A stretch of DNA of 64,000 nt from Saccharothrix sp. ST-888 (GTDB lineage Bacteria > Actinomycetota > Actinomycetes > Streptomycetales > Streptomycetaceae), in NCBI RefSeq assembly GCF_000955975.1, contig NZ_JYJF01000017.1, positions 1 through 64,000 on the forward strand, given 5' to 3'. Under the pieces are notes generated by a model. It had not been told where the DNA came from. It did no database searches and saw only the letters and a list, made by a program, of their open reading frames with translations. The position numbers and the translations under genes were made by a program. Every line of letters begins with the position of its first letter. Position 1 is the first letter of the stretch. Positions 53,341 through 64,000 of the stretch are shown here, one piece after another.

Positions 53341-54456
53341 TCAGGCGAGCACGCTGTCCAGGGAGATGGACTCCAGGCCGAAGGCCTCGGCGACAGCGGC
53401 GTAGGTGATCTGGCCCTCGTGGACGTTCAGACCCTTGGCCAGCGCGGCGTCGCGGCGCAGCGCCTCCTTCCAACCGCGGTTGGCCAGCTCGACGACGTAC
53501 GGCAGCGTCGCGTTGGTCAGCGCGTAGGTGGAGGTGTTCGGGACGGCGCCCGGCATGTTGGCCACGCAGTAGAAGACCGAGTTGTGGACCTGGAAGGTCG
53601 GCTCGGCGTGCGTGGTGGGACGCGAGTCCTCGAAGCAGCCGCCCTGGTCGATCGCGATGTCGACGAGCACGGAGCCCGGCTTCATCCGGGAGACCAGCTC
53701 GTTGGTGACCAGCTTCGGGGCCTTGGCACCCGGGATCAGCACGGCGCCGATGACCAGGTCGGCCTCCAGGACCGCGTTCTCCAGCTCGTAGGCGTTGGAG
53801 GCGATGGCCTTGATCTTCGTGCCGAAGATGCGGTCGGCCTCACGCAGCTTGTTGATGTCGCGGTCGAGCAGGGTCACGTCGTAGCCCATGCCGATGGCGA
53901 TGGTGGCGGCGTGCCAGCCGGAGACGCCACCGCCGATGACGACGGCCTTCGCCGGGTGGGTGCCGGGCACACCACCGGGGAGGGTGCCACGGCCGCCGGC
54001 CGGACGCATCAGGTGGTACGAGCCGACCTGCGGGGCCAGGCGACCGGCCACCTCGGACATCGGGGCGAGCAGCGGCAGGGCACCGTTGGCGAGCTGCACG
54101 GTCTCGTACGCGATCGCGGTGGTGCCGGACGCGACCAGCGCGTCGGTGCCGGCGCGGTCGGCGGCCAGGTGCAGGTAGGTGAAGAGGGTCTGGCCCTTGC
54201 GCAGGCGGTGGTACTCCTGCGCGATGGGCTCCTTGACCTTCAGCAGCAGGTCAGCAGCGGCCCACACCTCGTCGGCGGTGGGGAGGATGGTGGCACCGGC
54301 GGCCACGTACTCCTCGTTGGTGATCGAGGAGCCGACACCGGCGTTGTCCTCGATGACGACCTCGTGTCCGTTGCGGACCAGCTCATGCACGCCGGCGGGC
54401 GTGATGGCCACGCGGTACTCGTGGTTCTTGACCTCGCGGGGGATGCCGACCTTCAC
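53341..54456 (-). CDS. ald: alanine dehydrogenase
   Basis: This 371-residue protein interconverts alanine and pyruvate with NAD, releasing or using ammonium. Length and sequence are standard: KVGIPREVKNHEYRVAITPA at the N-terminus, LLLKVKEPIAQEY with the substrate-binding Lys, LFTYLHLAAD with the catalytic His, and the nucleotide motif VVIGGGVSGWHAATIAIGMG. The GTG at 54456 is chosen from the family length; a weak gagga lies about eleven bases upstream. The upstream gap to 54698, less GC-rich near 54600-54690, must contain its promoter. Confidence 0.97.
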   Translation of the reverse strand: MKVGIPREVKNHEYRVAITPAGVHELVRNGHEVVIEDNAGVGSSITNEEYVAAGATILPTADEVWAAADLLLKVKEPIAQEYHRLRKGQTLFTYLHLAADRAGTDALVASGTTAIAYETVQLANGALPLLAPMSEVAGRLAPQVGSYHLMRPAGGRGTLPGGVPGTHPAKAVVIGGGVSGWHAATIAIGMGYDVTLLDRDINKLREADRIFGTKIKAIASNAYELENAVLEADLVIGAVLIPGAKAPKLVTNELVSRMKPGSVLVDIAIDQGGCFEDSRPTTHAEPTFQVHNSVFYCVANMPGAVPNTSTYALTNATLPYVVELANRGWKEALRRDAALAKGLNVHEGQITYAAVAEAFGLESISLDSVLA

Positions 54457-54697
54457 GGCTAAACACGTCCTCTTGCCATGGGGGTCCCTACCGGAGAAGA
54501 CCGGCGGGCGACGCGCACGGGAGAAGCCATCGGAAGACACCGAGACACACTTCGCTGCGCGACTGCTGTCGAGTGTAATGAAGCCCAGCGAATCCGCCAG
54601 CCTTCCAAACTGAATAAATCAGCTCGTTACATTGGCACTTTCGTAGGCTTGTGACGGGATCACGCCGCCAATAGCGACCAACCACACATCTAAGACA

Positions 54698-57049
54698 TTA
54701 CTCTCGGGAGGGTCGATCCGACCCCTCCCCGGCCTGCTGCCGCAAGGCTTCCAGGGCCCCCGCCAGCACCGTCCGGCCGCGCTCGTCGCCGAGGCGCCGC
54801 AGCAGTGCCAGGGCGGTGCGGTACTCGCGGTCGGCCTCCTCGAAACGGCGCTGCCCGGCATGGGCCTCGGCCGTCCTGGCGAGCAGCCGGGCCTCCGCCG
54901 GGCGGTCGCCCCGGGCCTGGCGCAGCGCGAGGGCGCGCCCGTACCAGTCGGCCGCCCTGACCGGGTCGCCCAGCGCCCGGTGGCACTCGCCGACTCCCTC
55001 CAGCGCACGGGCGCAGACCGGATCGTCGGCGGCGGACCTGGCGTGGTCCAGGGCGGCGCGGTAGCGGGCGGCGGCCTGCTCCCAGCGTCCGGCGGCGGCC
55101 TGCAGGTCCCCCAGGTTGAGCAGGGCGGCGGCGGCCCGCCGGGTGGCTCCGCTGCGCTCGGCCACCTTCAGCACCAGGCCGTGCAGCTGGTAGAGGTCGG
55201 CCGGGGCGGCGGCGCCGGTCAGCGGCAGGGCCCGCAGCAGCGCGGTGACCAGCCGCCCCGCCGATCCGTCCAGATCCGCCTGGCCGATCGCCTCCCCCAC
55301 CGCGCCGAACAGCGACTCGCGCTCGCCGAGCAGCCAGTCGGCGGCCTGCGCGGCGCTGCGCAGCCGGATCGGGCCCGGGAGCGGGTCCGTCACCGGGCCG
55401 GCGGCCGGGTCCAGCAGCTGGCGGGCCGAGTCCACCAGCCGCACCAGCCGCTCCAGCATCCTGGCCCGGGCCAGCTGCACCTCGGCCGGGCGGTCGGCAC
55501 CCTCGCGCAGCCGTACCAGCCGCAGGTAGAGCCGGCCGGGCACCCGGTAGCGCGGTGTGCCGTCGGCGGCGGGCGGCTCCACGTCCAGCAGCTCCCGCTC
55601 GGCCAGCTGCCGCATGGTCGTCTCGGCCTCCGGCGCCGGGCAGCCGACCAGGGCGGAGGCGATCCGCAGATCGGCGAGCTGGGCGGGGGCGAGGGTGAGC
55701 ATCCGCAGCATCCGCGCCTGCGCGGCGGTCAGCGAGCGGTAGGTGAGATCGAACGCCGCGCTGAGCGGGTCGGTGTCCGGTACCGGCACCGGCCCCTGGG
55801 CCGCCACCTCGGCCTCCTGGCCGCCGCGCTGCCGCCCGGGCGTCCCCGCCCGCCCCTGGTCGCCCGGTCCCGTCGGGCCTGCGCCGGTGTTCGGCCGGCT
55901 GTGCCCGTTGGCGCGCTCGTGGCCCTCCCCCTGCCGCCCCCGGCCCGCCTCACCGGCGCCGGGGCCGTCGGCCCGGACCGCTTCGGTGCCGCCGGGAGCC
56001 GTCCGGGCTCCCCCGCCGTCGCCCGGCCGGCCGTTCGCGCGCTCGGGCCCGCGCCCGGCGCCGTCGCCGTCCCCCGCGGCCGCCCGCGCCGCGGGGCCGC
56101 CCGTTCCACGCCGCACCGCGGGCCCGATCAGGCGCGCCACGGCGCCGGGGGCGGCCGGGTCGCCGGCCGGAGCGCCCGCCGGGACGGCGACCAGCGCTTC
56201 GTCCCGCGGTCCGGCCTGGCTCCGCAGCGTCCGGTTCTTCACCAGGGCGACCCGGCTGCCGGCCCCGCCCTGGGCCACCACGGTGGCGGTGGTCTTCGCG
56301 GCGGGCGCCGGCCCGGCCTGCGACAGCGCACGCGCGGCCTCGGTCACGGCGGCCTTCGGGTTGCTGCGCAGCCAGCCGGCCATCAGACGCAGCGCGGCGG
56401 GGCCGGCACCGCACGCCTCGGCCAGGTCGGCCGCGCCGACCGGGTCGCAGCCGATCCTGGTGCCGCCGACCAGGCCGCTGAGCAGGTCACCGGCCGAGGG
56501 CTGGTCCAGACCGCCGAGGATGACCGGATCGATGTCCTCGATCCCGGTGAGCGGCCCCGCGGTGGTGGCGACCAGCAGGCAGCCGGGTTCGTCGGCGAGC
56601 AGCGGCCACAGCTGCCCGGCGTCGCGTACGTCGTCCAGCAGGAAGAGCAGGCGCCGGCCCGCCTGTGCCCTGCGCAGCGCGGCGCAGGCCGGTCCGTCGG
56701 CGCCGTCCCCGCCGCCGGGTACCAGGACCGCGTCCGGGACGGGGCCGAGCTGTTCGAGCAGCAGCCGGGCGACCTGGCCCGGCGGGAGCCGGCTGCCGTC
56801 CGGCGCGGAGAGGCGGGTGAACAGGACTCCGTCGGGGTACGCCCGCGCCACCGAGCGGACGAACCGCACGGCGAGCGTGGTGCGCCCCGAACCGGGCCGC
56901 CCGGCCAGCACCACGACCGGGGAGCGGCCCCGGACCGGGCGGGCGGCGGCTGCGGCGAGGGCCGCGAGCTCGGTCCGCCGGCCGCTGAAGAGCGCCGGGA
57001 CGGCGGGGAGCCGGTCCCTCGCGTCGTGCTCGGTGGGCCGTGCGTCCAT
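54698..57049 (-). CDS. STAND-type NTPase with TPR repeats, possible regulator
   Basis: This 783-residue protein has an NTP-binding domain near the N-terminus (Walker A-like LAGRPGSGRTTLAVRFV at about 50-66, Walker B-like LLFLLDDV), a Gly/Ala/Pro-rich disordered stretch (about 320-440), a winged-helix-like segment (LTAAQARMLRMLTLAPAQLA) and C-terminal tetratricopeptide repeats (about 640-780, with LLNLGDLQAAAGRWEQAAAR and VGECHRALGDPVRAADWYGR). The Walker A Lys is replaced by Arg, so nucleotide hydrolysis is doubtful. It resembles the SARP-like/AfsR C-terminal architecture without the DNA-binding part. The ATG at 57049 has aggaag upstream. Confidence 0.8.
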   Translation of the reverse strand: MDARPTEHDARDRLPAVPALFSGRRTELAALAAAAARPVRGRSPVVVLAGRPGSGRTTLAVRFVRSVARAYPDGVLFTRLSAPDGSRLPPGQVARLLLEQLGPVPDAVLVPGGGDGADGPACAALRRAQAGRRLLFLLDDVRDAGQLWPLLADEPGCLLVATTAGPLTGIEDIDPVILGGLDQPSAGDLLSGLVGGTRIGCDPVGAADLAEACGAGPAALRLMAGWLRSNPKAAVTEAARALSQAGPAPAAKTTATVVAQGGAGSRVALVKNRTLRSQAGPRDEALVAVPAGAPAGDPAAPGAVARLIGPAVRRGTGGPAARAAAGDGDGAGRGPERANGRPGDGGGARTAPGGTEAVRADGPGAGEAGRGRQGEGHERANGHSRPNTGAGPTGPGDQGRAGTPGRQRGGQEAEVAAQGPVPVPDTDPLSAAFDLTYRSLTAAQARMLRMLTLAPAQLADLRIASALVGCPAPEAETTMRQLAERELLDVEPPAADGTPRYRVPGRLYLRLVRLREGADRPAEVQLARARMLERLVRLVDSARQLLDPAAGPVTDPLPGPIRLRSAAQAADWLLGERESLFGAVGEAIGQADLDGSAGRLVTALLRALPLTGAAAPADLYQLHGLVLKVAERSGATRRAAAALLNLGDLQAAAGRWEQAAARYRAALDHARSAADDPVCARALEGVGECHRALGDPVRAADWYGRALALRQARGDRPAEARLLARTAEAHAGQRRFEEADREYRTALALLRRLGDERGRTVLAGALEALRQQAGEGSDRPSRE

Positions 57050-57304
57050 CGTCGCCGTCTTCCTCGTCACCTGCGTCACTCCTGACCAGCCGACCAGCCC
57101 CTGCCGAACCCCGGCCCGGCCCGCCCCTGCACGCACGCCCCGAGCCCGGACGGACCCGCCGTAGGTCCGTCCGCGAAGCGTAGTTCGACCGTACGACGGA
57201 CCCGGGGTGACACCGGTAGTACCAACCGGCAAATCACCCCGCCGGATCAACCGGCCGTCAGCGGCCGTGCCACCGTCGGAAGTACGGGGAACGGCGACCG
57301 CCCG

Positions 57305-57946
57305 TCAGTTCCCCGGGAACGGCCGGGCCGGCCAGGGGCTGTCGCCGGGCCGCAGCGCGGGCAGGCCGGAGCCGGTGAGGGCCGCGTGCAGTGCCAGCGT
57401 CCCGGTGACCAGCGTCGGGTTGTGGAGCTCGCCCGCGAGGACCAGCCGGACCAGGTCGTCCAGCGGCACCCGGGCGGTCTCGATCTCCAGTTCCTCGCCG
57501 TGCGCCTGGTAGCGCTCGCCCTCGGCCTCGGCGAGGTCGGTGGCGAGGAAGAGCCGCAGCGCCTCGTCGGTCCCGCCGGGCGAGGTGTAGAAGTCGACCA
57601 GCACCCGCCACTCCCCCGCCTTGCAGTGCGCCTCCTCGTAGAGCTCGCGCTGGGCGGCGTGCAGCGGGTTCTCGCCGGGGACGTCGAGCAGCCCGGCGGG
57701 CAGCTCCCAGAGCCGCTGGCGTACGGGGTGCCGGTACTGGCGCAGGATCAGCACCCGCTGCTGGTCGTCGAGGGCGAGGACGGAGACCGAGCCGGGATGG
57801 GTCTGGTAGTCGCGGCGGGCGTACCCGCCGTCGGGCATCAGCACCTCGTCGGTGCGCACACCGGTGACCCGCCCCTGGAACGGCACCGAGGACTCGCGCA
57901 CCGGCCAGTCCTCCGCCACGTCCCTGATCTGCTGAATGTCCGTCAT
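57305..57946 (-). CDS. Nudix hydrolase (ADP-ribose pyrophosphatase type)
   Basis: This 213-residue protein contains the Nudix box GLLDVPGENPLHAAQRELYEEA (catalytic REL and EE) and fits the ADP-ribose pyrophosphatase group, which cleaves ADP-ribose to AMP and ribose 5-phosphate. The N-terminal region has YARRDYQTHPGSVSVLALDD. It is followed by pyrG on the same strand after 88 bases upstream; nudix-pyrG adjacency is conserved in streptomycetes. Confidence 0.92.
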   Translation of the reverse strand: MTDIQQIRDVAEDWPVRESSVPFQGRVTGVRTDEVLMPDGGYARRDYQTHPGSVSVLALDDQQRVLILRQYRHPVRQRLWELPAGLLDVPGENPLHAAQRELYEEAHCKAGEWRVLVDFYTSPGGTDEALRLFLATDLAEAEGERYQAHGEELEIETARVPLDDLVRLVLAGELHNPTLVTGTLALHAALTGSGLPALRPGDSPWPARPFPGN

Positions 57947-58033
57947 CGATCTCCCCTTCGGTCGCTCGGGCCCAACCTATGCCAAACGGCGGCCGTGCGA
58001 AGATCCGCACGACCGCCGTCCGACGAAGGGCCC

Positions 58034-59710
<1,677 letters not shown>

Positions 59711-60424
59711 GAGGGGGCTCCCGTGGGTCGCGTGTCGAAGGTGACTCCGGTGGAGGACTGCCCGCATCTCCGCGCCGACGAGGAGTTCGCACTCGGCCCC
59801 AGAGCCCGGAGGGGGCTCCGGCGGGGTCGTCGGGTCGGCGGATCCGGGGTGGTTGATCCCACCAGTCCACGGGATACCAGGGTATCAGCGAGCTGCACCG
59901 GACGCGTTCCGGGCCGCTGCGGCGCGTCCGTCCGGGTTGTCCGGCCGCCCGGGACGGGGGTCCGGGACGGGGGTCCGGACAACCACCCTGCCCGGGTGAT
60001 CCCGGCACCGTACGGAGGGGCCCGGAAGGATCACCTCCGCATGGTCCGTCCGGACCTTCTTCGACCATCCTCTCGGACCACTTTGCCGATCACAGGCGTG
60101 ACGGCGTCCCAACGCGGCGCTCTGCACGTGCCGCACCCCCTCCCACCGACGTATCCTGCACGGACGCATCGCCGACAGCAGAGCACGCGGAGGGCGAGGG
60201 GGTCAGGACGACACCTCTTGGTCCCCGATGCGCGACCGGACACCTCCCGTACCAGTTCACCCGTCCAGGCCAGGGGCCCACCACAGCCTCGCCGGGCGCC
60301 CACGGACCTCCCCGCACCCGGCGGAGGCCCCCGGCGGGCCGCCCAGCCCGGGCTCCGGCCCCGCAGACCGCCTGCCTCCCACCGTCTGCGCTGCCGCCGC
60401 CCAAATTGCGAACTGGAGACTCAC
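59711..60424. other. divergent intergenic region between pyrG and the GH15 gene
   Basis: No supported gene in 714 bases. It contains a short direct repeat (gggacgggggtcc twice near 59952-59978) and must hold two divergent promoters. I cannot assign boxes. Confidence 0.45.
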
Positions 60425-62422
60425 GTGGCCGGCCGTATCGAGGACTACGCACTCATCGGGGACATGCAGACCGCCGCCCTGGTCAGCAGGGACGGGGCCG
60501 TCGACTGGCTCTGCCTCCCCAGATTCGACTCGCCGGCCGTCTTCGCCGGGCTGCTGGGCACCGATGAACACGGGTTCTGGCGGATCGGCCCGGCCGAACC
60601 CGTCGACGGGGAGACCACCCCGGCCGCACCGCCGCACCGCTCGCCCTTCACCGATTCGAGCTTCACCGATTCGAGTGAGATGCAGCCGGTCCCGGCCACC
60701 GCCGCCGCCCCGGCCGTACCGGCCGACCGGCGCCGCTACCGGGGCGACTCGCTGATCCTCGAACAGGAGTGGGACGCCCGGGGCGGCAGTGTCCGGGTGA
60801 TCGACTTCATGCCGCCCCGCGCGCTCCTCGGGCCCGAGGCGGTCCCGCAGATGATCCGGATCGTCGAAGGCGTCTCCGGACGGGTCCGGATGCGCTCGGC
60901 CCTGCGGATGCGCTTCAGCTACGGCCGGATCACCCCCTGGGTGCACCGGGTCGAGCAGCCCGACGGCGGCCACCGCACGGTGGCCATGGCCGGGCCCGAC
61001 TCGGTCTGGCTGGACGGCAGGGCCGAGACGTACGGCCGCGACCTGACCACCTACGCCGACTTCACCGTCGCCGCCGGAGAGCGGATCGCCTTCGCCCTCA
61101 CCTGGCAGGCCAGCCACCTGCCCGCGCCCAGCGCGCCCGACGCCGAGGCGGCACTCACGCAGACCGAGGAGTTCTGGCGCGACTGGGTCGGCCAGTGCAC
61201 CTACCAGGGCCCCTACCGGGAGCCGGTGGTCCGCTCGCTGATCACGCTCAAGGCCCTCACCTACGCCCCGACCGGCGGCATCGTCGCCGCCCCCACCACC
61301 TCCCTGCCCGAGGACATCGGCGGGATGCGCAACTGGGACTACCGCTACACCTGGCTGCGGGACGCCGCGATCACCCTCTCCTCGCTGCTGCGCACCGGCT
61401 ACCGCGAGGAGGCCCGCGCCTGGCGCGAGTGGCTGCTGCGCGCGGTCGCCGGCGACCCGGAGAACCTGCAGATCATGTACGGCATCGCGGGCGAACGCGA
61501 GCTCACCGAGTCCGAGCTGGACTGGCTGCCCGGCTACGAGGGCTCCACCCCCGTCCGGATCGGCAACGGCGCCGCCGGGCAGCTCCAACTCGACGTCTAC
61601 GGCGAGGTGGTGGAGGCCCTGCACCTGGCCCACATGACCGGACTGGTCCGCAACGACCACGCCCACCACCTCCAGCTCAAGCTGATCAGCTACCTGGAGC
61701 AGCACTGGACCGCACCCGACGAGGGCATCTGGGAGGTCCGCGGCCCGCGTCGGCACTTCGTCCACTCCAAGGTGATGGCCTGGGTCGCCGTCGACCGCAC
61801 CATCAAGCTGCTGGAGCAGTACCCCACCGAGATCCAGGACGGCAGCCCGCTGGAGCGCTGGCGCGAACTGCGCGACCGGATCCACGCGGACGTCTGCGAG
61901 AAGGGCTACGACCCCGACCGCAACACCTTCACCCAGTACTACGGCGGCCAGGAACTGGACGCCTCCCTGCTGCTGATCCCGCAGATGGGCTTCCTGCCGC
62001 CGGACGACAAGCGGGTGATCGGCACCATCGAGGCGATCCAGCGCGAACTGTCCACCGAGGACGGCTTCGTGCTGCGCTACCCCACCCACGACGCCCAGGG
62101 CGACAACGTCGACGGCCTGTCCGGCCACGAAGGCGCCTTCCTCGCCTGCTCGTTCTGGCTCGCCGACGACCTGGCGATGATCGGCCGGGTCACCGAGGCA
62201 CGCGAACTGTTCGACCGGCTGCTCGGGCTGCGCAACGACCTCGGGCTGCTGGCCGAGGAGTGGGACCCGCGGGCCAAGCGGCAGGTCGGCAACTTCCCGC
62301 AGGCGTTCAGCCACGTGCCGCTGATCGACACCGCCCTCCGGCTGACCGCCTGCGGCGGCGCCTACCTCTCCGCCCAGCCCGACCTCCGCTCGGCCGACCG
62401 CACCGAGCAGGCCATGATGTAG
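60425..62422 (+). CDS. glycoside hydrolase family 15 protein (trehalase/glucoamylase-like)
   Basis: This 665-residue protein belongs to GH15, inverting enzymes acting on alpha-glucosides; the closest characterised actinomycete relatives are trehalases. The N-terminal beta-sandwich begins with IEDYALIGDMQTAALVSRDG and VDWLCLPRFDSPAVFAGLLG. The (alpha/alpha)6 barrel has NWDYRYTWLRDAAITLSSLL, and the catalytic base region LLAEEWDPRAKRQVGNFPQA with the conserved Glu. A Pro/Ala insertion (about 58-100) with a small duplication is a local oddity. No signal peptide, so it is cytoplasmic. The GTG at 60425 follows ggag at suitable distance. Confidence 0.92.
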   Translation: MAGRIEDYALIGDMQTAALVSRDGAVDWLCLPRFDSPAVFAGLLGTDEHGFWRIGPAEPVDGETTPAAPPHRSPFTDSSFTDSSEMQPVPATAAAPAVPADRRRYRGDSLILEQEWDARGGSVRVIDFMPPRALLGPEAVPQMIRIVEGVSGRVRMRSALRMRFSYGRITPWVHRVEQPDGGHRTVAMAGPDSVWLDGRAETYGRDLTTYADFTVAAGERIAFALTWQASHLPAPSAPDAEAALTQTEEFWRDWVGQCTYQGPYREPVVRSLITLKALTYAPTGGIVAAPTTSLPEDIGGMRNWDYRYTWLRDAAITLSSLLRTGYREEARAWREWLLRAVAGDPENLQIMYGIAGERELTESELDWLPGYEGSTPVRIGNGAAGQLQLDVYGEVVEALHLAHMTGLVRNDHAHHLQLKLISYLEQHWTAPDEGIWEVRGPRRHFVHSKVMAWVAVDRTIKLLEQYPTEIQDGSPLERWRELRDRIHADVCEKGYDPDRNTFTQYYGGQELDASLLLIPQMGFLPPDDKRVIGTIEAIQRELSTEDGFVLRYPTHDAQGDNVDGLSGHEGAFLACSFWLADDLAMIGRVTEARELFDRLLGLRNDLGLLAEEWDPRAKRQVGNFPQAFSHVPLIDTALRLTACGGAYLSAQPDLRSADRTEQAMM

Positions 62423-62499
62423 CCCCTCCCGGAGGGGTTCAGGGGCGCTGGGGGTTGTCTTTGGGGCCCGGGGGACCTTGCGCGATCGGGCAAGCGAAA

Positions 62500-62573
62500 C
62501 AGGGGCGCGGCGAACTGCGCGAGAAACCCCGCACCTTCGTAGCGGCTTGATCGCGCAGTTCCCCGCGCCCCTG
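62500..62573. repeat. 23-base inverted repeat, bidirectional terminator-like
   Basis: Arms at 62500-62522 and 62551-62573 are reverse complements with one mismatch (ggggcgcggggaactgcgcg type). They lie between the convergent GH15 and GT4 genes. The same ggggcgcgggg motif recurs in streptomycete intergenic regions, and a similar short piece is at the window end (63985-64000). Confidence 0.75.
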
Positions 62574-62617
62574 TTCATGACCCGGTTGTTCGGGGTCACC
62601 CGGCCCGGGTGGCCGGT

Positions 62618-63823
62618 TCAGTTGCCGTTGCGCTGGACCAGTTCGTCGTACGTGCTGAGCACCTGCGCCACCGTGGCCGCCTCGTCCGGCCAGGTCTCGG
62701 CCTGGGCGTGGCCGGCCGCGGCCAGCGCGGCCCTGCGGTCCGGGTCGGCCAGCAGCTCGCGTACGGCGGACGCCAGTGCGGCCGGATCGCCGTACGGCAC
62801 CAGGACCGCGGCCTCGCCGACCAGTTCGGGGATGCCGCCGACGCTCGTGGCGACCACCGGCACGCCCGCCCGCATCGCCTCCTGGACCACCAGCGAGCGG
62901 GCCTCCCAGCGGCTGCTCACCACCACCAGGTCGGCGGCGGCCAGCAGGTCGGGCACATCGGTGCGGTAGCCGAGCAGTTCCACCGGCAGCTGCTCCGCCG
63001 CGACCCGCTCCCGCAGCCCGGCACCCTCCGGTCCCTCGCCCGCGATCACCACCAGGGGGTCGTGCTCGCCCAGCGCCCCGGCCGCGTCCAGCAGCAGGCC
63101 GAAGGACTTCTGCTGGACCAGGCGGCCGATCGCCAGCACCACCGGCCGGTCGGGACGGTCGCCCAGCAGCCGGGCCCGGGACGCCTCCCGGCCGAGGTCG
63201 CCGGGTGGCATCGGCGGGGCCGCGACCGGGCCGAGCCGGGCGTCGGTGGCGCCGAGCTCGCGGGCCCGGGCGACCAGGTCGGAGGAGGCCCCGAGGACCA
63301 GGTCGGCGGCCCGCGCCACCCGCCGCTCCATCAGCCGCTGAAGCCGGCGCTCCATACCGGTCGCCAGCATCGCGTGGTGGAAGGTCACCACCAGCGGGGT
63401 CTGCGGGCGGAGTCCCGGGAAGCGTCCGGCGGTGCGCAGCGTCAGGTCGGAGAGGAGGCCGGCCCGCAGGCCGTGGGCGTGCACCACGTCGGCGCCGGTG
63501 AAGGCGCGGCGCAGCTCGCCGATGGCGGTGGCGTCGCTGCGGGCCCCGGCGGTCGGGGTGATGTCGACCAGGTGGAACCTGGCGCCGGTGCGGGAGAAGC
63601 CGAACAGCGAGTCCGTCCCGGCGGGGCCGCAGACGGTCACGCCGACGCCGTGCGCCACCAGGCCCTGTGCGAGGGAGCGCACGTGCGCGCCGATGCCGCC
63701 GGTGCTCGCGGACAGGACGAGTACCACGTGCAGCTGGCCCCGGCTCTCCTGGGCCGCGGTGGGGCCGGTGCCGGTGGCCCGGGTCGCGGAATGGTCCACG
63801 TCGTCTCGCTCCGACTCGTTCAC
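62618..63823 (-). CDS. glycosyltransferase family 4
   Basis: This 401-residue protein is a GT-B fold glycosyltransferase of the GT4 family. The N-terminal domain has VLVLSASTGGIGAHVRSLAQ and DVVHAHGLRAGLLSDLTLR. The C-terminal domain has VVLAIGRLVQQKSFGLLLDA, LVVSSRWEARSLVVQEAMRA with the conserved EAMR Glu, and GVPVVATSVGGIPELV. The acceptor and donor sugars cannot be told. The GTG start at 63823 is the first in the frame; a GTG nine codons later is also possible. It points away from the window end. Confidence 0.93.
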   Translation of the reverse strand: MNESERDDVDHSATRATGTGPTAAQESRGQLHVVLVLSASTGGIGAHVRSLAQGLVAHGVGVTVCGPAGTDSLFGFSRTGARFHLVDITPTAGARSDATAIGELRRAFTGADVVHAHGLRAGLLSDLTLRTAGRFPGLRPQTPLVVTFHHAMLATGMERRLQRLMERRVARAADLVLGASSDLVARARELGATDARLGPVAAPPMPPGDLGREASRARLLGDRPDRPVVLAIGRLVQQKSFGLLLDAAGALGEHDPLVVIAGEGPEGAGLRERVAAEQLPVELLGYRTDVPDLLAAADLVVVSSRWEARSLVVQEAMRAGVPVVATSVGGIPELVGEAAVLVPYGDPAALASAVRELLADPDRRAALAAAGHAQAETWPDEAATVAQVLSTYDELVQRNGN

Positions 63824-64000
63824 GAACTCACGCCGCCTGCGGGAGTATCCGCGAGCGCCGCTCGGGACTGGGATGCCAGTGTCCAGCCGCCACCATGCCA
63901 GGTCGGGAGGGGTCTTGGACAGTCGGTGGGTCTCGCGGGCGCGTCGTGCTCCCCCGGACCCGCAGCCGGCCGGGCGCCCCCGTTCAAGGGCGCGGGGCGC
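63824..64000. other. window end, non-coding
   Basis: No supported gene in this piece. It probably contains the promoter of the GT4 gene and ends in a ggggcgc-type repeat sequence. Confidence 0.4.

Noticed and set aside
57258..58010. A 250-codon minus-strand frame overlapping the Nudix gene
   Set aside because: It is an Arg/Pro/Gly-rich shadow of the Nudix gene, whose catalytic box is in the other frame.

Overview
The window is high-GC actinobacterial DNA. The gene order on the right (der-cmk-tyrA ... rluB-scpB-scpA-parA-ald ... nudix-pyrG), the GTG/TTG starts, the Rpf/LysM secreted protein and the conserved actinomycete hypotheticals point to Streptomycetaceae (Streptomyces or Kitasatospora-like). 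I cannot name the species.

Positions 119-28576 form a genomic island at the 3' end of a tRNA-Pro(GGG) gene. The complete tRNA lies at 28542-28618 on the minus strand, and a perfect 33-base copy of its 3' part lies at 119-151. A pSAM2-type tyrosine recombinase (26903-28153) sits beside the intact tRNA, and a second one (696-1946) lies near the far att copy. Bases 1-118 look like the end of another element of the same type, so the locus is probably a tandem integration site. No replication or FtsK-like transfer gene is visible, so the island is not a complete AICE.

The island is a mosaic. From left to right it holds: integrase 1; an unknown 195-residue protein next to a 5' group II intron fragment; a secreted protein; an ADF/cofilin-like gene with its own ribosome binding site and terminator; a broken integrase; a nicotinamidase; a cargo-free Tn7-like transposon (tnsA, tnsB with a frameshift, tnsC, tniQ); an orphan glycine-cleavage H protein; a decayed IS5-type transposase; a solute-binding protein without a signal peptide; an IS1380 fragment; a four-gene cassette (DUF6603-type protein, two very large proteins of unknown function, a fibre-like protein); an IS630 element inserted in a duplicated tail of one cassette gene; a truncated integrase-core transposase; and integrase 2.

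From 28621 to the end the DNA is conserved core. A first block holds an MFS exporter, a DUF1684 protein, acyl-CoA thioesterase II, an AlkB-type dioxygenase, an MBL-fold hydrolase, an Rpf/LysM protein and two conserved hypotheticals. Next come Der, cytidylate kinase and prephenate dehydrogenase (ribosome assembly, nucleotide supply, tyrosine synthesis), then a methyltransferase, a tandem DUF4139 pair, a DUF952 protein and an HTH regulator. The segregation operon parA-(small basic protein)-scpA-scpB-rluB follows. The window ends with alanine dehydrogenase, a TPR/NTPase regulator, a Nudix hydrolase, CTP synthase, a GH15 enzyme and a GT4 glycosyltransferase.

The most unusual single gene is the ADF/cofilin homologue at 4283-4708. 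The most likely uncharacterised multi-gene system is the 14415-24296 cassette.
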